Below are positions 43,531 through 52,585 of a DNA stretch of 64,000 bases, one piece after another. Made by a program: the position numbers and the translations under genes. Positions within the stretch are counted from its first letter, which is position 1. Each line of letters begins with the position of its first letter. The notes under the pieces were generated by a model. It ran no database searches. It was given only the letters and a program-made list of their open reading frames with translations, and was not told the DNA's origin. Source of the DNA: Armatimonadia bacterium (GTDB lineage: Bacteria; Armatimonadota; Zipacnadia; Zipacnadales; JABUFB01); the NCBI GenBank assembly GCA_039679385.1, contig JBDKVB010000050.1, positions 1 through 64,000 on the forward strand, written 5' to 3'.

Positions 43531-44370
43531 ATGCTGATCGACTTCCACGTTCATCTCGGCGACACGGTCCCTCACGCCCTCAGCGGACGACGTGAGATGT
43601 CGGTGCACCAGTGGATTGACCGCATGGACCGCGAGGGCATCGACAAGGCTGTCCTGCTTCCCCTGGAAAGCCCGGAGGTCTGTCCGGGTTACTGGCTCAC
43701 TCGTGAGGCGCTGGCGGCCTACGAGATGTACCCCGAGCGCCTGATTCCCTTCGTGAACATCGACCCGCGGATGCCCCAGATGCCGGAGCTGATCCGCCTC
43801 TATGAGAGCCGCGGCTGCTGCGGCTTCGGCGAGATGTACAACGGGCTGGCCTTCGACGATCCGCTCAACCGGGCGATCTATGCCGAGTGTGCCGACCGCG
43901 GCTGGGCGATGGTCTTTGACATGGGGCCGACCTACCTGTGGGACGAAGTCGGTCTGCCCCGGCTGGAGAGGTGCCTGAAGGAGTTCCCCGACTGCACCTT
44001 CGTCGGCCATGGCCCGGGCTTCTGGACGGCCATCTCGGGCGATGACAACCGCAAGGGTGGCTATCCGCCCGGCCCGATCACACCAGGCGGGGCTGTCGAC
44101 CGGCTCATGATGCAGTATCCCAACATGTGGGCGGATATCTCAGCGGGATCGGGGTACAATGCCCTTACGAGGGACAAGGGCTACACACCGGGGTTCCTGG
44201 AGCGGCACTGGCAGAAGCTGCTTTTCGCGACGGATTTCATGTACGCCGGCCACCCCTTGCCACAGGTCGAGTGGCTGCGTCACGATGCACCGCTGGAGGA
44301 GAGTCAACGAGAAGCCATCGCCAGTGGGAACGCGATGAGGCTGCTGCGGCTGGAGTCAGTGGCTTGGTAG
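43531..44370 (+). CDS. amidohydrolase family protein (copy 2)
   Basis: The 279-residue paralogue of the preceding gene, clearly similar along its whole length: LIDFHVHLGDTVPHALSGRR, DREGIDKAVLLPLESPEVCP, ERLIPFVNIDPRMPQMPELI. The metal motifs are kept, but the segment VFHSDP of copy 1 reads VFDMGP here, so one metal-ligand His is Asp or moved. This may change activity. It ends just before the strong promoter at 44417. Confidence 0.88.
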   Translation: MLIDFHVHLGDTVPHALSGRREMSVHQWIDRMDREGIDKAVLLPLESPEVCPGYWLTREALAAYEMYPERLIPFVNIDPRMPQMPELIRLYESRGCCGFGEMYNGLAFDDPLNRAIYAECADRGWAMVFDMGPTYLWDEVGLPRLERCLKEFPDCTFVGHGPGFWTAISGDDNRKGGYPPGPITPGGAVDRLMMQYPNMWADISAGSGYNALTRDKGYTPGFLERHWQKLLFATDFMYAGHPLPQVEWLRHDAPLEESQREAIASGNAMRLLRLESVAW

Positions 44371-44416
44371 ACGGTCTGCATCCCTTGAACTCAAGGGCTG
44401 GGATCGACAGATTCTG

Positions 44417-44445
44417 TTGACAAAGGCCAGAGGCGTTGCTATACT
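44417..44445 (+). promoter_or_regulatory. near-consensus promoter before guaA
   Basis: TTGACA (44417-44422), a 17-base spacer and TATACT (44440-44445). It is the strongest promoter match in the window. The predicted start is near 44452, about 300 bases before guaA. Confidence 0.85.
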
Positions 44446-44451
44446 CGCGGT

Positions 44452-44665
44452 GACTTCAGCGGATCCCCCAGCGTTCCTACGCACTTCCCAGGATGTCGTT
44501 AGCCCTGATTCATTCCGAGGACACGAACCTCCCGAGCGCCGTCGCGCGCTCTTGTGAGACTTCAGGCATGCTCCGGCCTACACGCGGATTGCCCTCGCTA
44601 ACCGGTGGTTCCGGATAGGGAGGCTTGGCCCTTTGGCAACGGAGGGCGCGTCGAGCTGGGCCCGC
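44452..44665 (+). ncRNA. structured RNA: guaA leader or stand-alone small RNA
   Basis: The 379-base stretch 44371-44749 has no gene with a ribosome site. Nested helices can be drawn: CCCAGC (44467-44472) with GCTGGG (44655-44660); CCC/GGG (44487-44489, 44618-44620); GGA/TCC (44491-44493, 44610-44612); GTTAGC (44498-44503) with GCTAAC (44597-44602); CCTGA/TCAGG (44504-44508, 44562-44566); CACGA/TTGTG; and hairpin GAGCGC/GCGCTC (44534-44551). A separate hairpin is at 44628-44647. The long rod with a large one-sided central bubble recalls 6S RNA, but I could not match a known class. No terminator is seen before guaA. Confidence 0.5.
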
Positions 44666-44749
44666 TCCCCGGTATGAGGCGGCGGACAGGAACCTATACC
44701 CCAATTCACCCGTAACAATGAACCCTCTTTGGGACAGGAATGAGCGTCA

Positions 44750-46303
44750 GTGACACAACGCCACGGGCATCGCGGCGAGCGCGTTCTCGTGCTCGACTTC
44801 GGCGCGCAGTATGTGCAATTGATCGTGCGCAAAGTTCGGGCTCAGAAGGTGTACGCCGAGGTCATCCCCTTCAACACTCCCACTGCCGAGATTCTCGCTC
44901 AGCAGCCAAAGGGCATCATTCTGTCGGGCGGCCCTGCCAGTGTCTACGAGGCAGGCGCACCGACCCTTGATCCCAAGCTGCTGGAGGCCGGTATCCCGGT
45001 GTTGGGGCTGTGCTACGGTCAGCAACTAATGGCACACCTGTTGGGGGGCACGGTCTCGCCTGGTGGCAGCCGGCGTGAATACGGCCGGCAGACGGCCCAG
45101 GTTCGGCAGGAGGACCTGCTGCTCAAAGGCTGCGGGCCCGAGATGCAGGTCTGGATGAGCCACGGCGACAAGGTCACGCAGACCCCGCCTGGGTTCGAAG
45201 TTCTTGCTTCCACGGAGCATTCGCCGGTCGCCGCGATGGCCGATCCCAAGCGCCACCTCTACGGCGTTCAGTTCCACCCCGAGGTCCAGCACACGCCCAT
45301 GGGCGAGAAGCTGCTGGCCAACTTCCTGCTGGAGGTCTGCGGCTGCACGCAGGACTGGCAGACTGAGAACTTCATCGAGGAATCCGTCGCGTGGCTGCGG
45401 GAGACCGTCGGCCCGGACCGGGTTCTGTGCGCTCTCTCCGGCGGCGTCGACTCCTCGGTCTGTGCGGCTCTGCTCGACCGGGCCGTCGGCGACCACCTGC
45501 TGTGCATGTTCATCGACCACGGCCTGATGCGCAAGAACGAGCCGGAGGGCGTGCGCGAGCACTTCGGGAAGCTGCTGGGCGACCGCTTCGTTGGCATCGA
45601 CGCCCGCGAACGTTTTCTGAAGCGGCTTGAGGGCGTCGAGGACCCGGAGCAGAAGCGCAAGATCATCGGCGAGACCTTCATCCGCACCTTCGAGGAGGAG
45701 AGCGCCAAGCTCGGCGACTTCAAGTACATCGCCCACGGCACGCTCTATCCTGACGTGATCGAGAGCGGCGGCGGCGCCACGGCCACCATCAAGACTCATC
45801 ACAACGTCGGCGGCCTGCCCAAGGACATGAAGCACACGAATCTGGAGCCCCTCCGCTGGCTGTTCAAGGACGAGGGACGCGAGATTGGGTTGCGCCTCGG
45901 GCTCCCTGAGGAGATCGTGTGGCGTCAGCCCTTCCCCGGCCCGGGACTTGCAGTGCGGATTGTTGGCGCTATAACCCCGGAGCGGATAGAGATCGTCCGA
46001 GAGGCGGATGCGGTGGTTCGCGAGGAGCTGAAGGCAGCCGGCCTCGACCGTCAGATCGCCCAGAGCTTCGCAGTGTTCACCTCGATGCATACCGTCGGGG
46101 TCATGGGAGACGGCCGCACCTACGGCCATCCAGTTGTCGTTCGCGCGGTCGAGACCGATGACTTCATGACCGCCGACTGGGCCCGCATCCCCTACGAGGT
46201 GCTGGCCAGGATCTCCAACCGCATTACCAATGAGATCAGGGGCGTCAGCCGGGTCGTCTACGACATCACCTCCAAGCCCCCAGGCACCATCGAGTGGGAG
46301 TAG
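44750..46303 (+). CDS. guaA: GMP synthase (glutamine-hydrolysing)
   Basis: Makes GMP from XMP, ATP and glutamine; 517 residues. The class I glutaminase has [15 protein letters not shown] with Cys88 and [10 protein letters not shown] with His and the catalytic Glu. The ATP pyrophosphatase part has [14 protein letters not shown], and the C-terminal dimerisation domain ends PGTIEWE as in other GuaA. The GTG start at 44750 follows AGGA by 10 bases. hpt starts 3 bases after its stop. Confidence 0.97.
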   Translation: MTQRHGHRGERVLVLDFGAQYVQLIVRKVRAQKVYAEVIPFNTPTAEILAQQPKGIILSGGPASVYEAGAPTLDPKLLEAGIPVLGLCYGQQLMAHLLGGTVSPGGSRREYGRQTAQVRQEDLLLKGCGPEMQVWMSHGDKVTQTPPGFEVLASTEHSPVAAMADPKRHLYGVQFHPEVQHTPMGEKLLANFLLEVCGCTQDWQTENFIEESVAWLRETVGPDRVLCALSGGVDSSVCAALLDRAVGDHLLCMFIDHGLMRKNEPEGVREHFGKLLGDRFVGIDARERFLKRLEGVEDPEQKRKIIGETFIRTFEEESAKLGDFKYIAHGTLYPDVIESGGGATATIKTHHNVGGLPKDMKHTNLEPLRWLFKDEGREIGLRLGLPEEIVWRQPFPGPGLAVRIVGAITPERIEIVREADAVVREELKAAGLDRQIAQSFAVFTSMHTVGVMGDGRTYGHPVVVRAVETDDFMTADWARIPYEVLARISNRITNEIRGVSRVVYDITSKPPGTIEWE

Positions 46304-46305
46304 CT

Positions 46306-46863
46306 ATGCCGGACGACTCATGTCCCTGGAAGAACGACATCGGCGACGTGCTGCTGACCGAGGGCCAGATTCGGCAACGGGTCCAGGAGCTGGCCGCCGA
46401 GGTTTCCGCCGACTATGCGGGGCAGCACCTTGTGCTGGTAGTTGCGCTTAAGGGTGCTGTTGTGTTCGCAGCGGACCTGATGCGAGCCTTGCAGGTGCCG
46501 CTATGCTTGGATTTCGTGGCCGCCTCCAGCTACGGCAGCGGCACCGTGTCCTCAGGTGAAGTGCGTGTGGGCTACGAGACCTGTGGTGACCTGAAGGGTC
46601 GCCACGTGCTGGTGGTGGAGGACATCGTCGACAGCGGCCGAACCCTGTCCGTCCTCGTTGCGTCCCTGAGGTCAAGAGGCGCTGCCTCGGTGAAGACGTG
46701 CTGCCTGCTCGATAAGCCCTCCCGCCGCGCTGTAGATTTCCGTCCCGAATATGTGGGCTTCGAGATACCCGACCACTTTGTGGTTGGCTACGGCCTGGAC
46801 TATGCGGAGAGGTACCGCAGTCTTCCCTTCGTGGCAGTGCTCAGGCCGGAAGCGTATCAGTGA
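46306..46863 (+). CDS. hpt: hypoxanthine phosphoribosyltransferase
   Basis: Salvages hypoxanthine and guanine with PRPP. The 185-residue protein has LVVALKGAVVFAADL, FVAASSYGSGTVSSGEV and the PRPP motif VLVVEDIVDSGRTLS; FEIPDHFVVGYGLDYAERYR is the C-terminal signature. It starts 3 bases after guaA, whose end supplies the GGGAG ribosome site; coupling to guaA fits guanine metabolism. Confidence 0.96.
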   Translation: MPDDSCPWKNDIGDVLLTEGQIRQRVQELAAEVSADYAGQHLVLVVALKGAVVFAADLMRALQVPLCLDFVAASSYGSGTVSSGEVRVGYETCGDLKGRHVLVVEDIVDSGRTLSVLVASLRSRGAASVKTCCLLDKPSRRAVDFRPEYVGFEIPDHFVVGYGLDYAERYRSLPFVAVLRPEAYQ

Positions 46864-46960
46864 AGCCCTGTAGACAAACCCCATAAGGCGTATCTCGCCC
46901 TGGGCCGGGGATAGGTTCCTCGTGCCGAGGGAGGCAGCAAACGCACCCGCGTTGCCAGGA

Positions 46961-46974
46961 CGGCACGTGTGCCG
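46961..46974 (+). other. palindrome in the rho leader
   Basis: CGGCACGTGTGCCG (46961-46974) is a 14-base palindrome in the 140-base leader of rho. Rho is autoregulated in many bacteria; a role here is only suggested. Confidence 0.4.
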
Positions 46975-47003
46975 CCCCACCCTACACAATGTGATGTGAG
47001 AAC

Positions 47004-48269
47004 ATGCTCGAACTGGCAGACCTGCAGCGAAAGACGGTTGACGAACTCCGCAGCATCGCCTCGGACATGCAGATTCCGGGCTACTCCACGGCGCGCAAGC
47101 ACGATCTGTGCATGAGGATCCTTGCGGGCCAGAGCGAAAAGAACGGCCACAGCTACCGCTATGGCGTTCTGGAGACCCTCTCTGATGGCCGTGGCATCCT
47201 GCGCACCAGCGGCTACACGCCCGATCCGGAGCAGGACGTCTACGTGGCCGACACGCAGATCAAGCGCTTCGATCTGCGCCACGGCGACCTGGTCAGTGGT
47301 CCGGTGCGCCCACCGAAGGACACGGAGCGATACTGGTCCCTGCTGCGCGTCCAGACGATCAACGGAATGCCGCCCGAGGCAGTGCGCGGTCGGCCCCACT
47401 TCGAAGACCTGACCCCGATCTACCCCATGGACCGTCTTCGGTTTGAGACCGAGAACCCAAGCAACACCACGGGGCGTATGCTGGACTTGGTGACCCCGGT
47501 AGGACGAGGGCAGCGCGGTCTCATCGTTGCGCCCCCGAAGGCCGGCAAGACGACAATCATCAAGCAGGTCGCCAACTGCCTCACCCAGAACTACGACGAC
47601 ATTCGGCTCATGGTGCTGCTCATCGACGAACGCCCTGAAGAGGTCACGGACATCGCCCGCTCGGTCGACGGCGAGGTCATTAGCTCGACCTTCGACGAGA
47701 TGCCGGAGAACCACATGCGGGTCGCCGAGCTGGTCCTGGCACGCGCAAAGCGTCTCGTCGAGCAGGGCGAGGATGTCGTGATCCTGATGGACAGCATCAC
47801 GCGTCTGGCCCGTGCGAGCAACCTGACCATTGAGCCCAGCGGCCGAACGCTGTCCGGCGGTCTTGACCCGGCGGCTCTGTATCGACCCAAGCGTTTCCTG
47901 GGCGCTGCCCGCAACATCGAAAACGGCGGCAGCCTGACCATCCTTGCGACTATCCTCATCGACACCGGCAGCCGAATGGACGAGATGATCTTCGAGGAGT
48001 TCAAGGCGACCGGCAACATGGACCTGGTGCTCTCCCGCGACCTGGCGAACCGTGGCACCTTCCCGGCCGTCGATATCGCCAAGTCCAACACGCGCCATCA
48101 GGAGCTGCTGTTCTCCGACGAAGAGATGCAGAGCGTGTGGCAGTTGCGCCGCGCTCTGAACGCGATGGAGACCGTGGACGCTACCGAGACCCTCATCCAG
48201 GGCCTGCGACGCACGAAGACAAACCAGGAATTCCTGAGCATGGCGATGGGGTCCTTCAAGCGCCGCTAG
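47004..48269 (+). CDS. rho: transcription termination factor Rho
   Basis: A hexameric RNA helicase that ends transcription; 421 residues. The N-terminal helix and RNA-binding domain are present (LADLQRKTVDELRSIASDMQ, YRYGVLETLSDGRGILR). Walker A is PPKAGKTTII (Lys182). Walker B and the Q- and R-loops follow (VMVLLIDERPEEVTDI, DSITRLARASN). ILIDTGSRMDEMIFEEFKAT and ATYLIQGLRRTKTNQEFL-type ends are present (ETLIQGLRRTKTNQEFL). It is of short-insert type, without the N-terminal extension of actinobacteria. Confidence 0.97.
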   Translation: MLELADLQRKTVDELRSIASDMQIPGYSTARKHDLCMRILAGQSEKNGHSYRYGVLETLSDGRGILRTSGYTPDPEQDVYVADTQIKRFDLRHGDLVSGPVRPPKDTERYWSLLRVQTINGMPPEAVRGRPHFEDLTPIYPMDRLRFETENPSNTTGRMLDLVTPVGRGQRGLIVAPPKAGKTTIIKQVANCLTQNYDDIRLMVLLIDERPEEVTDIARSVDGEVISSTFDEMPENHMRVAELVLARAKRLVEQGEDVVILMDSITRLARASNLTIEPSGRTLSGGLDPAALYRPKRFLGAARNIENGGSLTILATILIDTGSRMDEMIFEEFKATGNMDLVLSRDLANRGTFPAVDIAKSNTRHQELLFSDEEMQSVWQLRRALNAMETVDATETLIQGLRRTKTNQEFLSMAMGSFKRR

Positions 48270-48305
48270 ATGGCCGGACCTCCGGCCAGACGGGTGGGCA
48301 GACAG

Positions 48306-49184
48306 ATGCTGAAGTTCTGGAAGTCCAGGCTCTTCAACCCCAGGTCAGTCACTGGCGTGCTCTGCCTTACGGCCTTGGCGGCCCTCTGTCTGGTCGGCTG
48401 CCAGCCAGCCCCCAAGAAGGACCCGGCGACGAGCGTGACCGAGCTTCGTCAGCAGATCGAGGCACTGCAGTTCGTCAACTCGCTGCAGTTGGATAGCAAG
48501 CAGCTTCCGGGCCTCGCCAAGGTCCTGCAGCAAGCCTCCGTCGACCGCCAGAAGAGCGAGGACGAGAAGGGCAAGCTTCTGAGCCAACTCGTGCCGCTGC
48601 TGCAGCGCCGCCGGCAGGAACTGCTGTCGGATACAGCCGATGCCGCTCCCAAGCATGAGGCAGCGCCAACCAGCGACCGGGGCGGCGCAGCGAAGACCAA
48701 CTCGCCCGGGGCCGTCTCCCTGGATGACGAGATTCGCGGCCTTGAGGCGAAGATGTCTGATCTTGAGTGGCCCACTGCCGAAGCCGTGAAACGGATTGCC
48801 GCGCAGTTGCGAGGCGTCCTGAACGAACAGCAGATCGCCCTTGCGGCCGGCGAGCTCGACGCTCGCATCCAGGCCACACAGATGCTTGAGGGGTACCGGC
48901 AACTGCCGCAGGAAGAGTTCAGCTCCGAGATTCGGCCCTTCGCGGAGGAACTGGTGTCGCGCGGTTCGAGCATGACGGCCGAGCAGGTTCAGGCGCTGTT
49001 CACAGAGGCACGGTCCCTGACGGAGCCGGAGTACAAGGCGAACAAGGACAAGCTGGTGCGCCAGTTGGAGCCGCTCTTCGCGCCGGCCGGCGAGGCGCAG
49101 GACCAACTGCTGGTCGATGTGTTCGCCCATCCGCAGGTGCTGCAAGTTCTCGAGATGAAGGCCAAGGGAACGCCCAGCAAATAG
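48306..49184 (+). CDS. lipoprotein of unknown function
   Basis: The 292-residue protein has a lipobox: RSVTGVLCLTALAALCLVGC with Cys as the lipid site, so it is probably anchored in a membrane. The rest is mostly helical and charged (ELRQQIEALQFVNSLQLDSK, then LSQLVPLLQRRRQELLSD and DDEIRGLEAKMSDLEW), with an Ala/Pro-rich patch in the middle. No domain recognised. The ATG at 48306 is used; an ATG at 48270 abuts the rho stop codon and only lengthens the basic leader. Confidence 0.7.
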   Translation: MLKFWKSRLFNPRSVTGVLCLTALAALCLVGCQPAPKKDPATSVTELRQQIEALQFVNSLQLDSKQLPGLAKVLQQASVDRQKSEDEKGKLLSQLVPLLQRRRQELLSDTADAAPKHEAAPTSDRGGAAKTNSPGAVSLDDEIRGLEAKMSDLEWPTAEAVKRIAAQLRGVLNEQQIALAAGELDARIQATQMLEGYRQLPQEEFSSEIRPFAEELVSRGSSMTAEQVQALFTEARSLTEPEYKANKDKLVRQLEPLFAPAGEAQDQLLVDVFAHPQVLQVLEMKAKGTPSK

Positions 49185-49243
49185 GGACCGGCGGAGAACA
49201 CCGTCAGGCACCGCCCGATCTGCTCTACCGGAGACCGCCCGCC

Positions 49244-50440
49244 GTGCGCATCGCGATTTTCACGAACACCTACCATCCGACCCTCAACGGCGTCGCCAAC
49301 TGCGTCGATGCCTATCGACGTGGTCTGGAGTCCCGTGGGCACGAGGTCTACATCTTCGCGCCCTGCCCCGGCGACTATGACCCCGAGACCGACCCACCGC
49401 GGGTGCTACGCTTCCCGGCCGTCCCAATGCCCGGCGACTGGGACTATGACATCGCCTTCCCCTACTCGAAGCCCGTGCTGAGCGCTCTGCGCGAGACCGG
49501 CTTCGACCTGGTGCACACCCAGCACCCGATGTGGGTGGGCGTCTGGGGAGGCTGGTTTGCTCGCTGGGCAGGTCTCCCGCTGGTCACCACTGTGCATACC
49601 GAGTACGAGCTCTACGCTCGCCTTGTTCCGCTCCCTGAAGCCCTCGTCGATGCCTACCTGAAGACCAGCGTCACCAGCTACCTGAACAAGGCCCAGGTTG
49701 TGACTACACCCGTGGCCTCGGCACGGCAACGTCTGCGAGCCCAGGGCGTTGTCTCCCCCATCGAGATCGTCCCAAACCCGATCGAACTCGATAGGCTACC
49801 ACAACCCGAGGGGCCGCGGATTCGGCAACAACACAACCTCGCCCCCGACAGCTTCGTCATGGGCTTCATCGGACGGCTGTCGCCGGAGAAGGACCTGCCG
49901 ACAGTGCTGGAGGCAGCGGCCAAGGTGATGGCCCAGAACCCGCGCGCCGTGTTCCTGATGGTGGGAGATGGAGCCGAACGCCGGGAGCTGCAGACCTTCG
50001 TCGACGACCTGGGGATCGCCGACCGTGTGACCTTCACCGGCGTCGTGGAGCATGAGGACGTCCCACACTATCAGGCAGCCTTGGACGTGTTTATGACCGC
50101 CAGCATGAGCGAGACCCAGCCGCTGTCGTACACTGAGGCGATGGCGGTCGGCACCCCGGTGGTGGCGGTTCGAGCGCCGGGCGCGCAGGACATGATTGAG
50201 CATGGGCAGACGGGGCTGTTGAGTGATGCGGAGGAGGGTGCCGAGGGCCTTGCGACCCAGGTGCTGCGCCTCATGGAGGACCCGTCTCTGAGCTCGGGGA
50301 TTACACAGCGGGCCCTGCAGCATGTTCGCAGCTATGACCTGTCGGTGGTCACCGACCGGCTGCTCGCAGTCTACGCCCTGGCGCAGGAACGGCACAAGGC
50401 TGAGGAAGAGCCACCCCGCCGCAAGCGCCGCACGTCCTGA
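49244..50440 (+). CDS. GT4 family glycosyltransferase
   Basis: A retaining GT-B enzyme of 398 residues. The N-lobe begins RIAIFTNTYHPTLNGVANCV with DLVHTQHPMWVGVWGG and VTTVHTEYELYARL; the linker IEIVPNPIELDRL leads to the C-lobe, with FIGRLSPEKDLPTVLEAA and MTASMSETQPLSYTEAMAVG (the EX7E region). It resembles diacylglycerol or phosphatidylinositol sugar transferases of the GT4 type, but the acceptor is unknown. The GTG start has GGAG 10 bases upstream. Confidence 0.9.
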   Translation: MRIAIFTNTYHPTLNGVANCVDAYRRGLESRGHEVYIFAPCPGDYDPETDPPRVLRFPAVPMPGDWDYDIAFPYSKPVLSALRETGFDLVHTQHPMWVGVWGGWFARWAGLPLVTTVHTEYELYARLVPLPEALVDAYLKTSVTSYLNKAQVVTTPVASARQRLRAQGVVSPIEIVPNPIELDRLPQPEGPRIRQQHNLAPDSFVMGFIGRLSPEKDLPTVLEAAAKVMAQNPRAVFLMVGDGAERRELQTFVDDLGIADRVTFTGVVEHEDVPHYQAALDVFMTASMSETQPLSYTEAMAVGTPVVAVRAPGAQDMIEHGQTGLLSDAEEGAEGLATQVLRLMEDPSLSSGITQRALQHVRSYDLSVVTDRLLAVYALAQERHKAEEEPPRRKRRTS

Positions 50441-50472
50441 CTCCCCTGTTGTCCCTCACTCTCGCCGAGGTA

Positions 50473-52026
50473 TCACGGCGCTCGCTTCTGCGTGGGCTCC
50501 GGTGGCGTGAACAGGTACACCCTCACGTAAGCCTCTTCGACTGGCCGGTGCAGGACCGCCTCGCGGATTCTGCGGTCCAGGGTCTCGTAGGGCATGAAGG
50601 AGAGCACCTCAACGCGCGACGCCCGCGGCGTAAGCTGCTCGATCGTCTCACCTTGCAGACGCCGCGCCTCCCCTGAACCACGATCCCTGGCGATAAGCCA
50701 CAGTCGAGTCCCGCAGCGTGGCCACTCCTGTACAGGCACCAACGCCTCCGGGAAGAAGTCCGGACGCCCGACGATGAGGTTGGGAAGGCTCCCGTAACGC
50801 TGCGGCGTGCTGTCGAAGTAGGAGAGGACCAGGTCGGAGGGTTGCTGCCGGGCCTCGATCGCCCCCACGATCTCGCGCCAGGGCACCGCATAGGCGGGGT
50901 TGAGGAACTGGCGCCCGAGGTAGTAGTTCGCCAGCCCGTAGACATCCGCTACCAGGAACAGGGCGATCGCAAAGGCACGAAGGCCTCGGCGCTGCAGACC
51001 CGTGAGTCCGACGGCGAGCACCAGATAGGCCAGGGGTGCGGCGAAGATGGCCGAACGGGCGGTGCTGTTCAGCGGCTCGCTGCGGGCCACGAAGGCGACG
51101 ACCAGCGACACCGTGACCACGGCCAGAGGCCAGGCCCACACCACCAGTGGCCAGCCCTCGACACTCGACGTGCCCTCCCGCCTGATCCCACGCAGAAGGG
51201 CAAGCAAACCCACCAGCAACGCCGGAACAGTCAGGTAGATCCGCCAGGGGTCGGTGGTCTCCCCCATCAGAAGCGAGTAGACAGGGAAACCGAGCATGAC
51301 AACGAGGTTGCGCAGGAAGTTGGCATGACCGGCCGCCTCAATCGTCGAGATGCGCTGGGCCGTCGCCGGCAGATGCAAGCAGAGGTAGACGAGGAAGGGC
51401 AGATAGGGCAGTGCACAGATGATCAGCCGAGGGAGCTGACGGCGCTGCCAGGCCCGCCAGGCGCAGAGCAGCATCAGCGGCGCCAGTAGCACTGAGGCCG
51501 AGTAGCTGACCGTCAGCAGCCCCAGGCAGGAGAACCCCAACAGCAGCCAGTGGCGCCAACGGCCCTGCTGCAGGACCAGCAACGCGGCGTAAGCGACCAA
51601 CAAGGCAGCGGCCGTCACCAGCGAGTAGAACCGCGCCATCCGGAAGTAGAGCACGACGAAGGGCGACAGCACGAAGAGCCATTGCCCCAGCAGGGCCTCA
51701 GGCGCTGGGACGATCAGCCTGGAGAGGCGCAGGAGCAGGAACCAGGCCAGGAACGCCCAGGGCAAGGAGAAAGCTCGCAGAGCCAGGTCAGAGTCCCCAA
51801 AGAGCTGCTTCCACTCGAACAGGAGAAGATAGTACGCGCGGGGGTGAAAGGCGTCGTAGGTGTTGTTGAGGGCGACCACATGACCGGCGGTGACGACCTC
51901 GTCAGTCCAGAACTCGCGGCTGCCCAGAGCAGGGATCAGGAGGAGGGCAAAGACGACCAGGGAGCCCAGGCTCAGCAGGGCTCCCAGACGAGAGGGCGGG
52001 CCAAGGGGCGACGGTTCAGCCTGCAT
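50473..52026 (-). CDS. GT39-like polytopic membrane glycosyltransferase
   Basis: About 517 residues with some ten transmembrane segments from residue 15 (LLSLGSLVVFALLLIPALG). REFWTDEVV directly after the first helix is the Asp-Glu motif of PMT/ArnT-type (GT39/GT83) transferases, which use lipid-phosphate sugars. The C-terminal 150 residues are soluble (VGAIEARQQPSDLVLSYFD). The ATG at 52026 lies inside the end of the upstream gene by 11 bases. Acceptor unknown. Confidence 0.8.
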   Translation of the reverse strand: MQAEPSPLGPPSRLGALLSLGSLVVFALLLIPALGSREFWTDEVVTAGHVVALNNTYDAFHPRAYYLLLFEWKQLFGDSDLALRAFSLPWAFLAWFLLLRLSRLIVPAPEALLGQWLFVLSPFVVLYFRMARFYSLVTAAALLVAYAALLVLQQGRWRHWLLLGFSCLGLLTVSYSASVLLAPLMLLCAWRAWQRRQLPRLIICALPYLPFLVYLCLHLPATAQRISTIEAAGHANFLRNLVVMLGFPVYSLLMGETTDPWRIYLTVPALLVGLLALLRGIRREGTSSVEGWPLVVWAWPLAVVTVSLVVAFVARSEPLNSTARSAIFAAPLAYLVLAVGLTGLQRRGLRAFAIALFLVADVYGLANYYLGRQFLNPAYAVPWREIVGAIEARQQPSDLVLSYFDSTPQRYGSLPNLIVGRPDFFPEALVPVQEWPRCGTRLWLIARDRGSGEARRLQGETIEQLTPRASRVEVLSFMPYETLDRRIREAVLHRPVEEAYVRVYLFTPPEPTQKRAP

Positions 52027-52558
52027 TGGCACCGGCTCGCTCGAGTTGCTCGACCAGGGAGCGGTAGCGAGGGTTCTCGGGCTCAAGCTGGAGTGCACGA
52101 CGAGCCGACGCGAGGGCCTCCGAGACCCGTCCCAGCCGCGCCCTGCAGAGGGCCAGTCGAGCGTGGACATCGGCGAGGTCGGGCAGGGCCTCAGCCACGG
52201 TCACCAGCTCTGTCTCGGCCTGCTGCCATTGCCCTGCGTACAGGTAGGCCAGCGCGAGCGAGAAGCGCGTCTCATGGTCCTCGGGCTTGTCGACGAGGTG
52301 GTTGCGGTATTCGAGCACGATGTCCTGCACGGCCTGCGTAAGCGGTCGCGGCTCAGCAGAGGGTGCACCGGACGTCGCAGCGTGGGTCGGGGCACGTCGG
52401 GTGCCCTGGAAGCCACCACGTGAGCCCAAGCCGTCGTAGGGCCCCGGGCGCGGAAGCTTCCCGCGCTCGTTCGGAACCGGCTCGCCGCATCGGGCGCAGT
52501 ACATAATGTACCGCGGGTTGTAGGACTGCCCGCAGTTCGGGCAGATCAGCAAGGGCAT
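52016..52558 (-). CDS. zinc-ribbon and TPR protein
   Basis: A 180-residue protein. MPLLICPNCGQSYNPRYIMY continues with CARCGEP, giving two CxxC knuckles (about 6-26) of a zinc ribbon. A Pro/Gly-rich linker follows, then TPR helices from about 75 to 175 (TRFSLALAYLYAGQWQQAET, DVHARLALCRARLGRVSEAL). Probably a protein-interaction scaffold; no enzyme. It is just upstream of and overlaps the GT39-like gene. Confidence 0.85.
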   Translation of the reverse strand: MPLLICPNCGQSYNPRYIMYCARCGEPVPNERGKLPRPGPYDGLGSRGGFQGTRRAPTHAATSGAPSAEPRPLTQAVQDIVLEYRNHLVDKPEDHETRFSLALAYLYAGQWQQAETELVTVAEALPDLADVHARLALCRARLGRVSEALASARRALQLEPENPRYRSLVEQLERAGANAG

Positions 52559-52585
52559 AGTGCCCTCTCCGGTCCGTGGTAGGCC

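Noticed and set aside
44600-44625. T-box-like GGTGGTTCCGG before guaA
   Set aside because: No terminator hairpin, specifier loop or aminoacylation link; guaA is not a T-box target.
44740-44970. Small frame from ATG 44740 overlapping guaA
   Set aside because: Different frame, no known domain, entirely inside the guaA coding sequence.
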